Position numbers and translations under genes: made by a program. From assembly GCF_030733745.1 (NCBI RefSeq), contig NZ_JASHIK010000025.1, forward strand, positions 1-64,000: DNA of 64,000 nt, given 5' to 3'. Below are positions 26,978-35,834 of this stretch, one piece after another (the stretch's first letter is position 1; every line of letters begins with the position of its first letter). The notes under the pieces were generated by a model. The model worked only from the letters and a program-made list of their open reading frames with translations. It made no database searches and was not told the DNA's origin. Source of the stretch: Stappia sp. MMSF_3263 (GTDB lineage Bacteria; Pseudomonadota; Alphaproteobacteria; Rhizobiales; Stappiaceae).

Positions 26978-27451
26978 ATGAACATCATCGAACAGCTGAA
27001 CGCCGAGGAAATGGCGAAGATCGAAGCCGCGCGCAAGCTGCCGAGCTTCTCTCCCGGCGACACGATCCGCGTCAACGTGCGCGTGACGGAAGGCAACCGG
27101 ACCCGTACGCAGGCCTACGAGGGCGTGTGCATCGCCCGCGCCGGCGGCGGCATCAACGAGAGCTTCACCGTCCGCAAGATCTCCTACGGCGAAGGCGTCG
27201 AGCGTGTGTTCCCGGTCTACTCGCCGATGCTTGAAGGCGTCGACGTGATCCGCCGCGGCAAGGTCCGTCGCGCCAAGCTCTACTATCTGCGCACGCGTCG
27301 CGGCAAGTCGGCCCGTATCGTCGAGGCCACCAATGTCCGCGCCCGTCGCCTGAACGACGAGATCAAGTCGGACCTGGCCGCCGTCAAGGCCGCCAAGGAA
27401 GCCGAGCGCGCCGAGGCCAAGGCCGCCGCCGACGCCGCTTCCGCCGAATAA
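26978..27451 (+). CDS. rplS: 50S ribosomal protein L19
   Basis: L19 sits at the subunit interface of the ribosome. The 157-residue protein has the family core (1-115): [50 protein letters not shown] (within), [11 protein letters not shown] and [22 protein letters not shown]. It ends in a Lys/Ala/Glu-rich tail of about 30 residues, an alphaproteobacterial addition. A strong terminator follows. The long gap upstream suggests separate transcription from trmD. Confidence 0.98.
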   Translation: MNIIEQLNAEEMAKIEAARKLPSFSPGDTIRVNVRVTEGNRTRTQAYEGVCIARAGGGINESFTVRKISYGEGVERVFPVYSPMLEGVDVIRRGKVRRAKLYYLRTRRGKSARIVEATNVRARRLNDEIKSDLAAVKAAKEAERAEAKAAADAASAE

Positions 27452-27493
27452 GATTGCAAGGCGCCGCCGCACGGCAGCGCCAGGTGTCAACGA

Positions 27494-27532
27494 AACGGCC
27501 CCGGACATCGCGTCCGGGGCCGTTTTCGTTTC
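27494..27532 (+). terminator. Rho-independent terminator of rplS
   Basis: A 13-bp perfect stem, AACGGCCCCGGAC (27494-27506) and GTCCGGGGCCGTT (27512-27524), with a 5-base loop and a T-rich tail TTCGTTTC. It lies 42 bases after the rplS stop and 60 bases before the end of the convergent ftsX. Confidence 0.9.
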
Positions 27533-27593
27533 TAGGCTGCCTGTTTCGGTTTCACGGCGGGGATGTCGCGGCCAGGAGCCAGCCGGCCGGCGC

Positions 27594-28688
27594 CTATTCG
27601 ATCCGGCGCAGATGGGCCCGCACGGCAAGGCGCGACGTTGCCGCGGTCAGCACCGTGACCAGGAAGATCACCGCCAGCACGCCGAGATAGCCGGCGACGC
27701 CGACCGACACGCCGCCGAACATGTCCATCGCCCGGGCAAGCCCCTGCAGGCCGGTGCGGTCGTCGGCGAGAAAGCCGAGCACGACGAAGACGAGGCAGGC
27801 GCCCACCCCGCCAGCAAGGCCGCCCTGCAGGCCGAGCAGCAGGAAGTGGCGCTGGAACTCGCGGGCGACGAAACTGTCCTCGGCACCGACGAAATGCAGC
27901 ACCTCCACAACGTCCCGGTTGCCCGCCATCGCGGCGCGGGTGGCGAAGACCACCGACAGCACCATAGACCCGAGCACCAGCGACAGGATCGCCAGGCCGC
28001 CGAAAACAACGGCGCCGGCCATCGCCGCGAGCCGGTCGGTCCACGATCCGTGATCGTCGATGCTGGCGCCGCGCACCACGGCGGAAACCGCCGCCCGCAG
28101 GTCGCCGAGTTCGAACCGTGACGGCTCGTCGATCTCGACCTGGATCAGGCGTGGAACGGGCAGGGTCGCAAGATCCAGTCCCTCACCCAGCCAGGGCTGA
28201 AGCAGGCCGCGGGTTTCCTCGTCCGACAGCGCCCGTACGGCACCGATCCCCGGTTGTTCCCGCGCCACGGCGATCGCCTTCTCGATCTCGCGCAGCATGT
28301 CGACGCCCTCGGCCGGGCGGATCTGGATCGTCACCTCGCGCTGCAGGTCGTTCGACCAGGCGTTCGCCGCCTCGTGGATGATGGCAACGCCGCCAACGGT
28401 GAGGCAGGCAAGGAAGCTCATGATCGCGACGACAAGCGTCAACGCGCGCCCGGCAACCGCCTGCGAGGGCACGATCGGCGCCGGCGAGCGCAGGCCCGAC
28501 ATCCCGCCGCGCGCCTTCGCCTTGCCGCGCAGCCGTGCCCGCATGGCACTGCCGGCACCGCCCGCCTTGCCGCTTCCGGCGCTGGCTCCCGGCCTGCCGC
28601 CACGCCCCTCGCGCTGCGGGCGCGGACCCTGCTTCGCGCCACCGCCGGGCCGCGCCGGACGATCCTTTCCGCTCCTGCCGTCAGTCAT
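27594..28688 (-). CDS. ftsX: Cell division protein FtsX
   Basis: FtsX is the membrane subunit of the FtsEX ABC-type complex that activates peptidoglycan hydrolases at the division site. The 364-residue protein has four membrane segments (about 85, 235, 290 and 335) and a periplasmic loop between the first two, with QREVTIQIRPAEG. Unusually, the first 70 or so residues form a Gly/Arg/Pro-rich, highly basic, probably disordered cytoplasmic extension (RPGGGAKQGPRPQREGRGG). The start codon overlaps the ftsE end by 8 bases, so both are co-translated. Confidence 0.92.
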   Translation of the reverse strand: MTDGRSGKDRPARPGGGAKQGPRPQREGRGGRPGASAGSGKAGGAGSAMRARLRGKAKARGGMSGLRSPAPIVPSQAVAGRALTLVVAIMSFLACLTVGGVAIIHEAANAWSNDLQREVTIQIRPAEGVDMLREIEKAIAVAREQPGIGAVRALSDEETRGLLQPWLGEGLDLATLPVPRLIQVEIDEPSRFELGDLRAAVSAVVRGASIDDHGSWTDRLAAMAGAVVFGGLAILSLVLGSMVLSVVFATRAAMAGNRDVVEVLHFVGAEDSFVAREFQRHFLLLGLQGGLAGGVGACLVFVVLGFLADDRTGLQGLARAMDMFGGVSVGVAGYLGVLAVIFLVTVLTAATSRLAVRAHLRRIE

Positions 28689-29340
28689 GGATGTGCAACC
28701 GTCCTTCGCCGAGTTCCATGCGCCGCGCGTCGACCTGGTCCATCAGGGCAAGATCATGCGTCGCGATGACCACCGAGGTCCCCAGCCGGTTGAGTTCGAT
28801 GAACAGGCGCAGCAGCCGGCGCGCCAGCGGCGGATCGACATTGCCCGTCGGCTCGTCGGCAAGCAGCAGTTCCGGCCGGGTGATCAGCGCGCGCGCGATG
28901 GCCGCGCGCTGCTTCTCCCCGCCCGACAGCACCGGCGGCAGGACATGCATGCGCTCGCCAAGGCCCACCCACTTGAGCAGCTCCACCACATCGGAACGAT
29001 ACTGGCTTTCCTCCTGGCCGACGACCCTGAGCGGCAGCGCGACATTCTCGTAGGTGGTCAGATGGTCCAGCAGGCGGAAATCCTGGAAGACGATGCCGAT
29101 CCGCCGGCGCAAGGCAGGGATCTGGCTCTTCTTCAGCGCCGACGTGTCCTTGCCGAACGCCCGGACGAGCCCGCGCGTCGGCGCCAGCGACAGGAACAGG
29201 AGACGCATCAGGCTGGTCTTGCCTGCGCCCGACGGGCCGGTCAGGAACTGGAAGGACTGCGGCCTGATCTCGAAGGTCAGGTCGCGCAGGACCTCCGGGC
29301 CCATGCCGTAGCGCAGACCGACATTTTCGAATCGGATCAC
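28681..29340 (-). CDS. ftsE: Cell division ATP-binding protein FtsE
   Basis: The 219-residue ATPase partner of FtsX. All ABC motifs are intact: Walker A GPSGAGKTSLMR near 37, Q-loop FQDFRLLDHLTTYENVALPL, signature LSGGEKQRAAIARAL near 141, Walker B LLLADEPTGNVD near 161 and switch His in IATHD near 196. The start is GTG (MIRFENVGLRYG), with GAGAGG about 10 bases upstream. A consensus CtrA box lies 46-60 bases upstream, suggesting cell-cycle control of ftsEX. Confidence 0.95.
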   Translation of the reverse strand: MIRFENVGLRYGMGPEVLRDLTFEIRPQSFQFLTGPSGAGKTSLMRLLFLSLAPTRGLVRAFGKDTSALKKSQIPALRRRIGIVFQDFRLLDHLTTYENVALPLRVVGQEESQYRSDVVELLKWVGLGERMHVLPPVLSGGEKQRAAIARALITRPELLLADEPTGNVDPPLARRLLRLFIELNRLGTSVVIATHDLALMDQVDARRMELGEGRLHIHD

Positions 29341-29385
29341 GGCAACCTCTCGTTAACACATTGTCCCGACACTATCGCCTCGCCA

Positions 29386-29401
29386 TTAACGCTTCATTAA
29401 C
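29386..29401. promoter_or_regulatory. Consensus CtrA box between ftsE and the zinc-ribbon-hpt-cpdR operon
   Basis: Two TTAA half-sites, 29386-29389 and 29397-29400, are separated by exactly seven bases (CGCTTCA) and followed by C, matching the CtrA full site TTAA-N7-TTAAC. A further TTAA occurs at 29353. The box is about 46 bases upstream of the ftsE start (minus strand) and about 186 bases upstream of the zinc-ribbon gene (plus strand). TTAA is scarce elsewhere in this GC-rich window. No binding data are available from sequence. Confidence 0.7.
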
Positions 29402-29586
29402 GATATCGGGGCGTGATGAGGTCGTGACGATCCGTGTGCGGTCGGCGACGCGGGAAACGCGCCGCCGTTTGCAGCATGTTTACGGACCATGGCCAATACT
29501 TGACCCTTTCCCGGTCCGGTATCCATGGCGGCAAGCATGCCACGCCAAGCCGGAGGTTTTGTGGGCAAGACGAGGCCTCTTCCACA

Positions 29587-30564
29587 ATGATGATAACCTG
29601 TCCGGACTGTTCGACTGCCTACCGGGTCAGCGCCGCCGCGCTGGGACCGGACGGGCGTAGCGTGAAATGCGCCCGCTGCGGCACGCGCTGGCATGCCAGT
29701 GCCGAGCCGGACACGACTTCCATCGAGACCGAAGTGCCCGACGAAGCGGAAGCCGAGGCGGAGGTCGAGGTTCTCGCCGCCCAGAGCGTTGGCGCCATGG
29801 CGACCGCCGGCGACGACGACCTTGACGGTTTTGCCGGCGACGAGGCGATGGATGAGGACGGTGGCGGGGACGCGGATGCAGGCGCGGTCGGCAGTGCGGA
29901 AGACACCGACACGCAGGGCGCCGACGAGACTTTCGGCCAGGACCTGATGCCCTTCGACGAGGCGGCGGACGAGCGCGACGCCGAGACCAAGAAAACCCCT
30001 GTCGATATTGAAAGTCTGGCCCGCAAACCCAAGATCCAGGTGAAAACCAAGCCGCCCGAGCCGGTGCTGAGGCGGGTCCTTGACAAGCTCGGCCAGCGGG
30101 CGCGGCGCGTCCGTCCGCAACGCGTCGTTGGCGCGATGATGTTTTTTGGCGCGATCGCGCTTTGCGCCTTCGCGGTGACGTTTCGAACGCCGATCGTGGC
30201 GCGGATGCCCGACCTCGCCGGCCTTTTCACGCTGGCCGGGCTCGACGTGAACCTGCGCGGCCTGGAGTTCCGCGACCTGCGCACCTTCCGCGAGATCGAG
30301 GACGGCACCATCGTTCTCGTGATCGAGGGCACGATCGAGAATATCAGCCGCCAGCCGATGCATGTGCCGGCGGTCAGGCTGGCGCTGCGCAGCGAGGACG
30401 CCCAGGAAATCTATGCCTGGATCATGGAGCCGCGCTTGCGCCGGCTCGATGTCGGTGGCACGACACGGTTCCGAACCCGCCTGTCGGCTCCGCCCGACCC
30501 GGCGGCCGACATCCAGGTGCGCTTTGTCGAGCGCGGAGAACAGCAGGCCAGAGTGAATGAGTGA
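29587..30564 (+). CDS. Zinc-ribbon (MJ0042) and DUF3426 membrane protein
   Basis: A 325-residue protein starting with an MJ0042-type zinc ribbon, ITCPDCSTAYRV ... VKCARCGTRWHA, whose two C-x-x-C pairs probably bind one zinc. A very acidic Asp/Glu/Ala-rich linker fills about 50-150, a membrane segment VVGAMMFFGAIALCAFAVTF lies near 190, and the rest is a DUF3426-like extracytoplasmic domain (IVLVIEGTIENISRQPMHVPAV). Function unknown. Two ATG codons are adjacent (29587 and 29590). It overlaps hpt by 8 bases, so the three plus-strand genes form one operon behind the CtrA box. The 246-base gap upstream has no gene. Confidence 0.85.
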   Translation: MMITCPDCSTAYRVSAAALGPDGRSVKCARCGTRWHASAEPDTTSIETEVPDEAEAEAEVEVLAAQSVGAMATAGDDDLDGFAGDEAMDEDGGGDADAGAVGSAEDTDTQGADETFGQDLMPFDEAADERDAETKKTPVDIESLARKPKIQVKTKPPEPVLRRVLDKLGQRARRVRPQRVVGAMMFFGAIALCAFAVTFRTPIVARMPDLAGLFTLAGLDVNLRGLEFRDLRTFREIEDGTIVLVIEGTIENISRQPMHVPAVRLALRSEDAQEIYAWIMEPRLRRLDVGGTTRFRTRLSAPPDPAADIQVRFVERGEQQARVNE

Positions 30565-31111
30565 CGACGCCGAAATCCGCACCCTGATCGACGAAGAGGC
30601 GATTGCCGCAAGGGTCGGCGAGATCGCCCGCGAAATCGCCGGGTCGAGCCCGCAGCGCCTGCTTGTCGTCGCGGTGCTGAAGGGCAGCTTCATGTTCGCC
30701 GCCGACCTGGTGCGCGCCATGCACAGGGTCGGCCTGCGCCCGGAGATGGAGTTCATCCATCTGTCCAGCTACGGCTCCGGCACGGAGTCAAGGGAAATCC
30801 GGGTTCTGCGCGATGTGGAGAGCGATGTCGCGGGACGGGATGTGATTCTCGTGGATGACATACTGGAAAGTGGCAGAACGTTAGCTTTCGCACGAGACCG
30901 ACTCACTGAGCGCGGCGCAGGATCGGTGCGCATCGCGGCCTTGCTCGACAAGCCGATGCGCCGCAAATCCGCCATTTCGGCGGACTATGTCGGATTCGAC
31001 TGTCCGGACAAGTTCGTGGTCGGATACGGGATGGACATGGGCCACAAATGGCGCCAGCTCCCGTATATCGGCTACGTCGTCCAGGATGCGCCGGCCCCGG
31101 CGACTGTTTGA
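30557..31111 (+). CDS. hpt: Hypoxanthine phosphoribosyltransferase
   Basis: Purine salvage enzyme joining hypoxanthine or guanine to PRPP. The 184-residue protein shows LLVVAVLKGSFMFAADLVRAM (within, near 34), the EFIHLSSYGSGTES flexible loop, and the PRPP-binding motif VILVDDILESGRTL near 98, where the Asp pair binds magnesium-pyrophosphate. C-terminal GYGMDMGHKWRQLPYIG holds the Asp that contacts the purine. Overlaps the zinc-ribbon gene by 8 bases and is 15 bases from cpdR. Confidence 0.95.
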   Translation: MSDDAEIRTLIDEEAIAARVGEIAREIAGSSPQRLLVVAVLKGSFMFAADLVRAMHRVGLRPEMEFIHLSSYGSGTESREIRVLRDVESDVAGRDVILVDDILESGRTLAFARDRLTERGAGSVRIAALLDKPMRRKSAISADYVGFDCPDKFVVGYGMDMGHKWRQLPYIGYVVQDAPAPATV

Positions 31112-31126
31112 AAAACGGAGTGGGAC

Positions 31127-31525
31127 ATGGCCCATATTCTGATTGCCGAGGACGATGAGGCGGTTCGCAGCTTCGTCAAGCGTGCCCTGGAACTGGACGG
31201 CCACACGGTGGTCGCCCAGGAGGACGGCGCCGCGGCCGCGGAAACGCTCGTCCAGGAAAAGGGGGCCTTCGACCTCATCCTGTCGGACATCAAGATGCCC
31301 GTCATGGACGGCATCGCCTTCGCCCTGATCGCCGCGCGGGACTATCCGCAGGTGCCGATCCTGCTGATGACGGGCTTTGCCGACCAGCGCGAACGCGCCA
31401 ACGGGCTCGACGCGCTGATCCACGACGTCGTGACCAAGCCATTCTCGCTGGCCGAGATCCGCAGGGCGGTCAGCGATGCGCTGCTCGGCATCTGCCGCGA
31501 GGAAACCCGCCGGCGCTACGCCTGA
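31127..31525 (+). CDS. cpdR: CpdR-type single-domain response regulator
   Basis: A 132-residue stand-alone receiver domain. Acidic pocket EDD near residue 8, phospho-acceptor Asp in LILSDIKMPVMDG near 50, Thr in LLMTGFADQRERA near 80 and Lys in VTKPFSLAEIRRAV near 104. The small insertion and MTGFA motif resemble CpdR of Caulobacter and rhizobia, which in its unphosphorylated form primes ClpXP to degrade CtrA and other cell-cycle proteins. It is the last gene of the zinc-ribbon-hpt operon, ends before a good terminator, and lies behind a CtrA box. Assignment to CpdR rather than a generic receiver is by similarity. Confidence 0.82.
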   Translation: MAHILIAEDDEAVRSFVKRALELDGHTVVAQEDGAAAAETLVQEKGAFDLILSDIKMPVMDGIAFALIAARDYPQVPILLMTGFADQRERANGLDALIHDVVTKPFSLAEIRRAVSDALLGICREETRRRYA

Positions 31526-31619
31526 CGGCGGCCGGCATTGGTGCGCAGGCGGGCGACCGCGCCCCGGCGCGACGCACGATCTTCCATATTCCGGCTGATC
31601 GTTACAGCTGTCGTCAAGA

Positions 31620-31651
31620 CCCGGCCTTCGCACAGGCCGGGTTTTGCTTTT
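31620..31651 (+). terminator. Rho-independent terminator after cpdR
   Basis: CCCGGCCT (31620-31627) and AGGCCGGG (31634-31641) with a 6-base loop, followed by TTTTGCTTTT. It lies 94 bases after the cpdR stop. Confidence 0.88.
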
Positions 31652-31715
31652 GCGGGCCCGGCAACGGCACTAAGCCCGCCCCTTGCATCAATAGTGGTGC
31701 ATCCGCACCCGCGCA

Positions 31716-34322
31716 TCAGTAGCGGCGCAGAAGCCGCTCCAGATAGTCCAGCTCTATCATCGGCCGGCTCGGGTCGGAGAAACGGCGGCGCAGCTCCTCG
31801 AGAATGCGGCGGGCCCGCTGCACGTCGATCTCGTCCGGCACGCGCACCCGCTCGCCGAAGTCCGGGCCTTCCGTGCGGCGCGGACGTCCGAGCGGGTCCT
31901 CGTCCATGGGATTACCCTGGCGTCCGGCCATGCCCGGCCCCTCGCCCTGTCCCTGCCCGAGCATCTGCTCGGCAAGCCCCTGCGCGCCCTGCCTGAGCGC
32001 GTCGAGCGCATTGCCCTGCTGACCGACCGCGTCGCCCGACTGGCCCTGGCCAAGACTGTCGCGGGCATTGCCCATCTCCTCGCCCGCGCGGCCGAGCTGA
32101 TCGTTTTGCGGAACACCGTTGCGCGCCAGCTGGTCCATCAGCTCCTGCAGACGTTCGCCGAGCTGGCCTTGCCCCTCCTGCAACTGGCGCAGGGCCTCGG
32201 CCAGTTGCTCGGGCGTCATCTGCCCGCCCTCGCCCTGCTGCTGGCCCTGCGAGCCGCCCTGTTCACCCTGCTCGCCCTGTTGGCCGTTGCGCTGCTGGTC
32301 CAGCCGGTTGGTCTGGTCCATCAGCTCCTGCTGCCGCTGGATCATCTGGCCAAGCTCGTTCAGCGCCTGCATCATCTCCTGGGTCATGCCGTCCGGCATC
32401 TGCTGCGGCCGGCCGGCCTGCAGGTTCTCCAGCATCCGCTGCATCTGCGCCAGAAGCTCGCGCGCGGCATCGCGCGAACCGTTCTTCGCCAGCTCCTCAA
32501 TGCGCGACAGCATCTCGTCGAGGTCCTGGGGTCGCAGGTTCTGCGCGTTGGGATCCATCGGCTGCATCGCCTGCGGGTTCTGCCGCATCTGTTCGGCCAG
32601 CGCCTGCATGTAGTCGCCCAGCGCCTTGCGCAACTCCTCCGTCAGCCGGGCGATCTCCTCGTCGGACGCACCCTCCTCGAGCGCCTTGCGCAGCGCCTCC
32701 TGGGCATCGCGCAGGGCACGCTCCGCCATCGACAGGTCGCCATCCTCGATGGTCAACGCCAGCTCCCACAGGAGATCCACGACACCGCGCAACTGCTCGT
32801 CGTCCTGTGCCGCGACCAACTGGCCGCGCGCGAAATGCATGCCGAGATAAGTTCGGGCGTTGTCGATGAAGGTTTCGGGCGCCAGCATCAGCGCATCGAA
32901 CGCGTCGAGCACCCGCACCTGCGCATTGGCATCCAGCGCCAGGTCGCGGCGCTGCTCGACGATGGCCCGGGCAAGGGGCTTGGCGAAGCGCCGCTGGGGC
33001 AGCGTGAAGCGGTGCGGCTCGGAACGGCCGGTCTGCCCCGCATGATCGCCGGCGCTGAGCACAAGCTCGACCTCGGAACCGGCCCAGGGATGACTGGTCA
33101 GGTCGCGGATCGTCTCGCCCGCCCCGGTCTTGCGCTCGCCGCCGGCCAGCGACAGGGGAAAGCTCGGCGCCTCGACCAGAGGCCGCGCCGCCCGATCGCT
33201 GTCGAGCCCCCTCACCTGGACGGGGCTGATATCCGCCTTGGCCGAGACCACCCCGTGATCGTCCTCCACCAGATAGGTGAATTTCACCGCGCCGCTGAGT
33301 TGCTCCTCCGGATCGTTCAGCAGGCGGATCGTCGGCGGATCATCGGCCTCGATGGCGATGCGCCAGCTGTTGACGAGCTCCTCGCCATTACGGATCTCGA
33401 GGGTCGCGGATGTCTCCAGCCGGCTGCGCAGGCTGCCGGCGCCGTCCGTGGCGCCCGCCTCGGCAACAAGGTCGGTGGCGGCATCGGCACCGACAAGCTG
33501 CACGCCAAGATCGGGAACGCCCTGCGCCCGCACGATCAGTTCGCTGCCTTCCGGCACGCTCAGGGGCTGGTCGGGGTCGCGCAGCTCCGCGGCCTCCCCC
33601 GTCAGGAAAAGCGGCGCGCGGCCGGTATAGACGGGGGGCGTGATCCAGGCATCGATCCGCAGCGGCGCGGCAACCGCCTCGCCGCCCGCCCCGGACATCG
33701 GCGAGAGACGCTGCAGATGCATGCCCTCGGCAACGAAATATCCGACAAGCAGAAGCATCGCCGCCAGGACGCGCAGCGCGAACGGATCGCGGCGGAAGGC
33801 CTGCGGGCTCGGCGCATCGGTTCTCACCGATGCAAGCGCCGTACGCGCCCGGCGTCGGTGCAGCTCCCACAAGGCGCGGGTTGCCGGCGTGTCGCCGGCG
33901 TCGAAGAGCGCGTCATCGAGGGCGGCGAGCGGCCGATGGCTCAGTCCGGACACCCGCTCGATGCGCGCCAGCGCAGCGGCGCGCGATGGCAGGCGCACGG
34001 CCGCGAGCGGCCAGCAAAGGCGGCAGGCGACAGCCAGAAAGGCGAGCGCGACAAGGGCGGAAAGCCAGACCGGCAGCAGCGTCCACAGGCCTGTCCAGGA
34101 CAGGCCGACATAGAGCGCCAGCACGATCAGGACATTGTGCAGCGGCGGCCATATCCGTTCCCAGAAGATGGCAAGGCGGGTTTCCACCACCGCGCGTTCG
34201 AGCCGGCGATAGGGGTTCCGCGGCAAGGTCGCATGCCGCGCCCGTGCCTCGTCCTGCCTTGCCTCTTGGGGATCGCTGCCGGGGGAGCGGCCCGCACCCT
34301 CCGGTGTCGTCGCGTCGTTCAC
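31716..34322 (-). CDS. TIGR02302/DUF4175 family membrane protein
   Basis: An 868-residue protein of a family found mainly in Rhizobiales and relatives, of unknown function. Two membrane segments lie near 60-110 and a third near 185. The middle (about 220-470) is beta-rich, and the last 400 residues are a long Gln/Glu/Met-rich helical region with low-complexity stretches (GQQGEQGEQGGSQGQQQ). I prefer a GTG start (VNDATTPEG) at 34322, with GGAGG 9-13 bases upstream, over an in-frame TTG 27 codons upstream that has no ribosome site. It lies 105 bases downstream of lysA. Confidence 0.85.
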   Translation of the reverse strand: MNDATTPEGAGRSPGSDPQEARQDEARARHATLPRNPYRRLERAVVETRLAIFWERIWPPLHNVLIVLALYVGLSWTGLWTLLPVWLSALVALAFLAVACRLCWPLAAVRLPSRAAALARIERVSGLSHRPLAALDDALFDAGDTPATRALWELHRRRARTALASVRTDAPSPQAFRRDPFALRVLAAMLLLVGYFVAEGMHLQRLSPMSGAGGEAVAAPLRIDAWITPPVYTGRAPLFLTGEAAELRDPDQPLSVPEGSELIVRAQGVPDLGVQLVGADAATDLVAEAGATDGAGSLRSRLETSATLEIRNGEELVNSWRIAIEADDPPTIRLLNDPEEQLSGAVKFTYLVEDDHGVVSAKADISPVQVRGLDSDRAARPLVEAPSFPLSLAGGERKTGAGETIRDLTSHPWAGSEVELVLSAGDHAGQTGRSEPHRFTLPQRRFAKPLARAIVEQRRDLALDANAQVRVLDAFDALMLAPETFIDNARTYLGMHFARGQLVAAQDDEQLRGVVDLLWELALTIEDGDLSMAERALRDAQEALRKALEEGASDEEIARLTEELRKALGDYMQALAEQMRQNPQAMQPMDPNAQNLRPQDLDEMLSRIEELAKNGSRDAARELLAQMQRMLENLQAGRPQQMPDGMTQEMMQALNELGQMIQRQQELMDQTNRLDQQRNGQQGEQGEQGGSQGQQQGEGGQMTPEQLAEALRQLQEGQGQLGERLQELMDQLARNGVPQNDQLGRAGEEMGNARDSLGQGQSGDAVGQQGNALDALRQGAQGLAEQMLGQGQGEGPGMAGRQGNPMDEDPLGRPRRTEGPDFGERVRVPDEIDVQRARRILEELRRRFSDPSRPMIELDYLERLLRRY

Positions 34323-34427
34323 CTGTCCTGCCTCCGCGGCCCGGCCCGTCCGGTCAAACTGCCCCCGAACAGGTAGGGTGGGGCGTTTCGACCACTTTGG
34401 CAAGGGCGGACGCGGTTCGCCGGAGGC

Positions 34428-35702
34428 TCACTGGTCGGTGAGCCAGTCCGGCAGGCGGTCGGCGGAAATCAGGTCCTCATAGGTGGGACGCGGTCGCACC
34501 ACGGCGTAGCGGTCGCCATTGACCAGTACCTCCGGCACGAGCAGGCGGCTGTTGTAGCTGCCGGCCTGCACCGCCCCATAGGCGCCGGCGGAATGCACGG
34601 CGAGCAGGTCGCCGGCGGCGACCGCCGGAATGTCCCGGTCCTGGCCAAGATAGTCGCCGGTCTCGCAGACCGGCCCGACGATGTCCGCATGCATGCGCGG
34701 GTGCTCCGGCCCAGGACGCTGCACCGGGCGGATCTCGTGATAGGCATCGTAAAGCGTCGGCCGGATCAGGTCGTTCATCGCGGCATCGACGACGACGAAG
34801 GTCTTGGCGGCGCCCTCCTTCACGTAGAGAACCTGCGTGACGAGAATGCCCGCATTGCCGGCGATCATCCGGCCCGGCTCGAAAACCACCGTGCAGTCGA
34901 GGTTCTCGACATGCTTGCGCACCACCTGCGCATAGGCATCGGGATGCGGGGGAGGCTCGTTGTTGTCCTGATAGGGGATCCCCAGCCCGCCGCCGAGATC
35001 GACATGGTCGATCGCATGGCCGTCGCCGCGCAATGCGGCGATCAGCCCGCCAAGGCGGGAGAAGGCGGCATCGAACGGCTCAAGCTCGGTGATCTGCGAG
35101 CCGATATGCATGTCGATGCCGGACACCTCGATCCCCGGCAGGCTGGCGGCCAGCGCATAGACCTCGCGGGCCCGCCCCCAGGGAATGCCGAACTTGTTCT
35201 CAGCCTTGCCGGTCGCGATCTTCGCGTGGGTGCGGGCATCGACATCCGGATTGATGCGCACCGAGACCCGGGCGGTTCGTCCCTTGCCGCTTGCCACCTG
35301 CGAAAGCTGCACAAGTTCCGGCTCGCTTTCCACGTTGAAGCACAAAATATCCTGGTCGAGAGCGAAGGCCTGCTCTGCCGCCGTCTTGCCGACGCCGGAG
35401 AACATGATCCGCTCGCCGGGGACCCCCGCGGCCCGGGCCCGGCGCAATTCGCCTTCCGAGACGACGTCCATGCCCGCGCCAAGCCGTGCCAGCGTCGTCA
35501 GCACCGCCTGGTTGGAATTGGCCTTCATCGCGTAGCAGACAAGCGTCGGGATGCCTGCGAAGGCCTCCTTGAACACCTTGTAGTGCCGCTCGAGCGTGGC
35601 GGTGGAATAGCAGTAGAACGGTGTTCCGACCTCCGCCGCGATCCGCGCAACCGGCACATCCTCGGCCCTTAGCCGGTCGTCGACATAGTGAAAGTGATGC
35701 AA
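34428..35702 (-). CDS. lysA: Diaminopimelate decarboxylase
   Basis: Last step of lysine synthesis: meso-diaminopimelate to L-lysine, PLP dependent. The 424-residue fold type III enzyme has the PLP Lys in CYAMKANSNQAVL near 60, HIGSQITELEPF near 200, the phosphate loop GGGLGIPY near 236, EPGRMIAGNAG near 279, and the second-subunit motif CETGDYLGQDRDIP near 348 with the active-site Cys. Length is normal. It follows lptM and argH on the same strand, as in other alphaproteobacteria. Confidence 0.96.
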   Translation of the reverse strand: MHHFHYVDDRLRAEDVPVARIAAEVGTPFYCYSTATLERHYKVFKEAFAGIPTLVCYAMKANSNQAVLTTLARLGAGMDVVSEGELRRARAAGVPGERIMFSGVGKTAAEQAFALDQDILCFNVESEPELVQLSQVASGKGRTARVSVRINPDVDARTHAKIATGKAENKFGIPWGRAREVYALAASLPGIEVSGIDMHIGSQITELEPFDAAFSRLGGLIAALRGDGHAIDHVDLGGGLGIPYQDNNEPPPHPDAYAQVVRKHVENLDCTVVFEPGRMIAGNAGILVTQVLYVKEGAAKTFVVVDAAMNDLIRPTLYDAYHEIRPVQRPGPEHPRMHADIVGPVCETGDYLGQDRDIPAVAAGDLLAVHSAGAYGAVQAGSYNSRLLVPEVLVNGDRYAVVRPRPTYEDLISADRLPDWLTDQ

Positions 35703-35834
35703 GATCGTGGTCCCGGCTAGGATCCCGGCCGGCGCCGACCCGCAAGGGCCTTGCCGGAACCAGGAAGGAACGAATGGGCCGGTTCGCGCTACGCCGCGCC
35801 GCCGGCCCGTGCCCGATGTCGATAGTGCCCGATA

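Noticed and set aside
32106-34376. 756-codon plus-strand frame opposite the TIGR02302 gene
   Set aside because: Low-complexity Leu/Arg/His translation with no family; explained by the codon pattern of the minus-strand gene.
34323-34403. TTG-initiated extension of the TIGR02302 protein
   Set aside because: No ribosome site and no conservation; the GTG at 34322 with GGAGG upstream is better.
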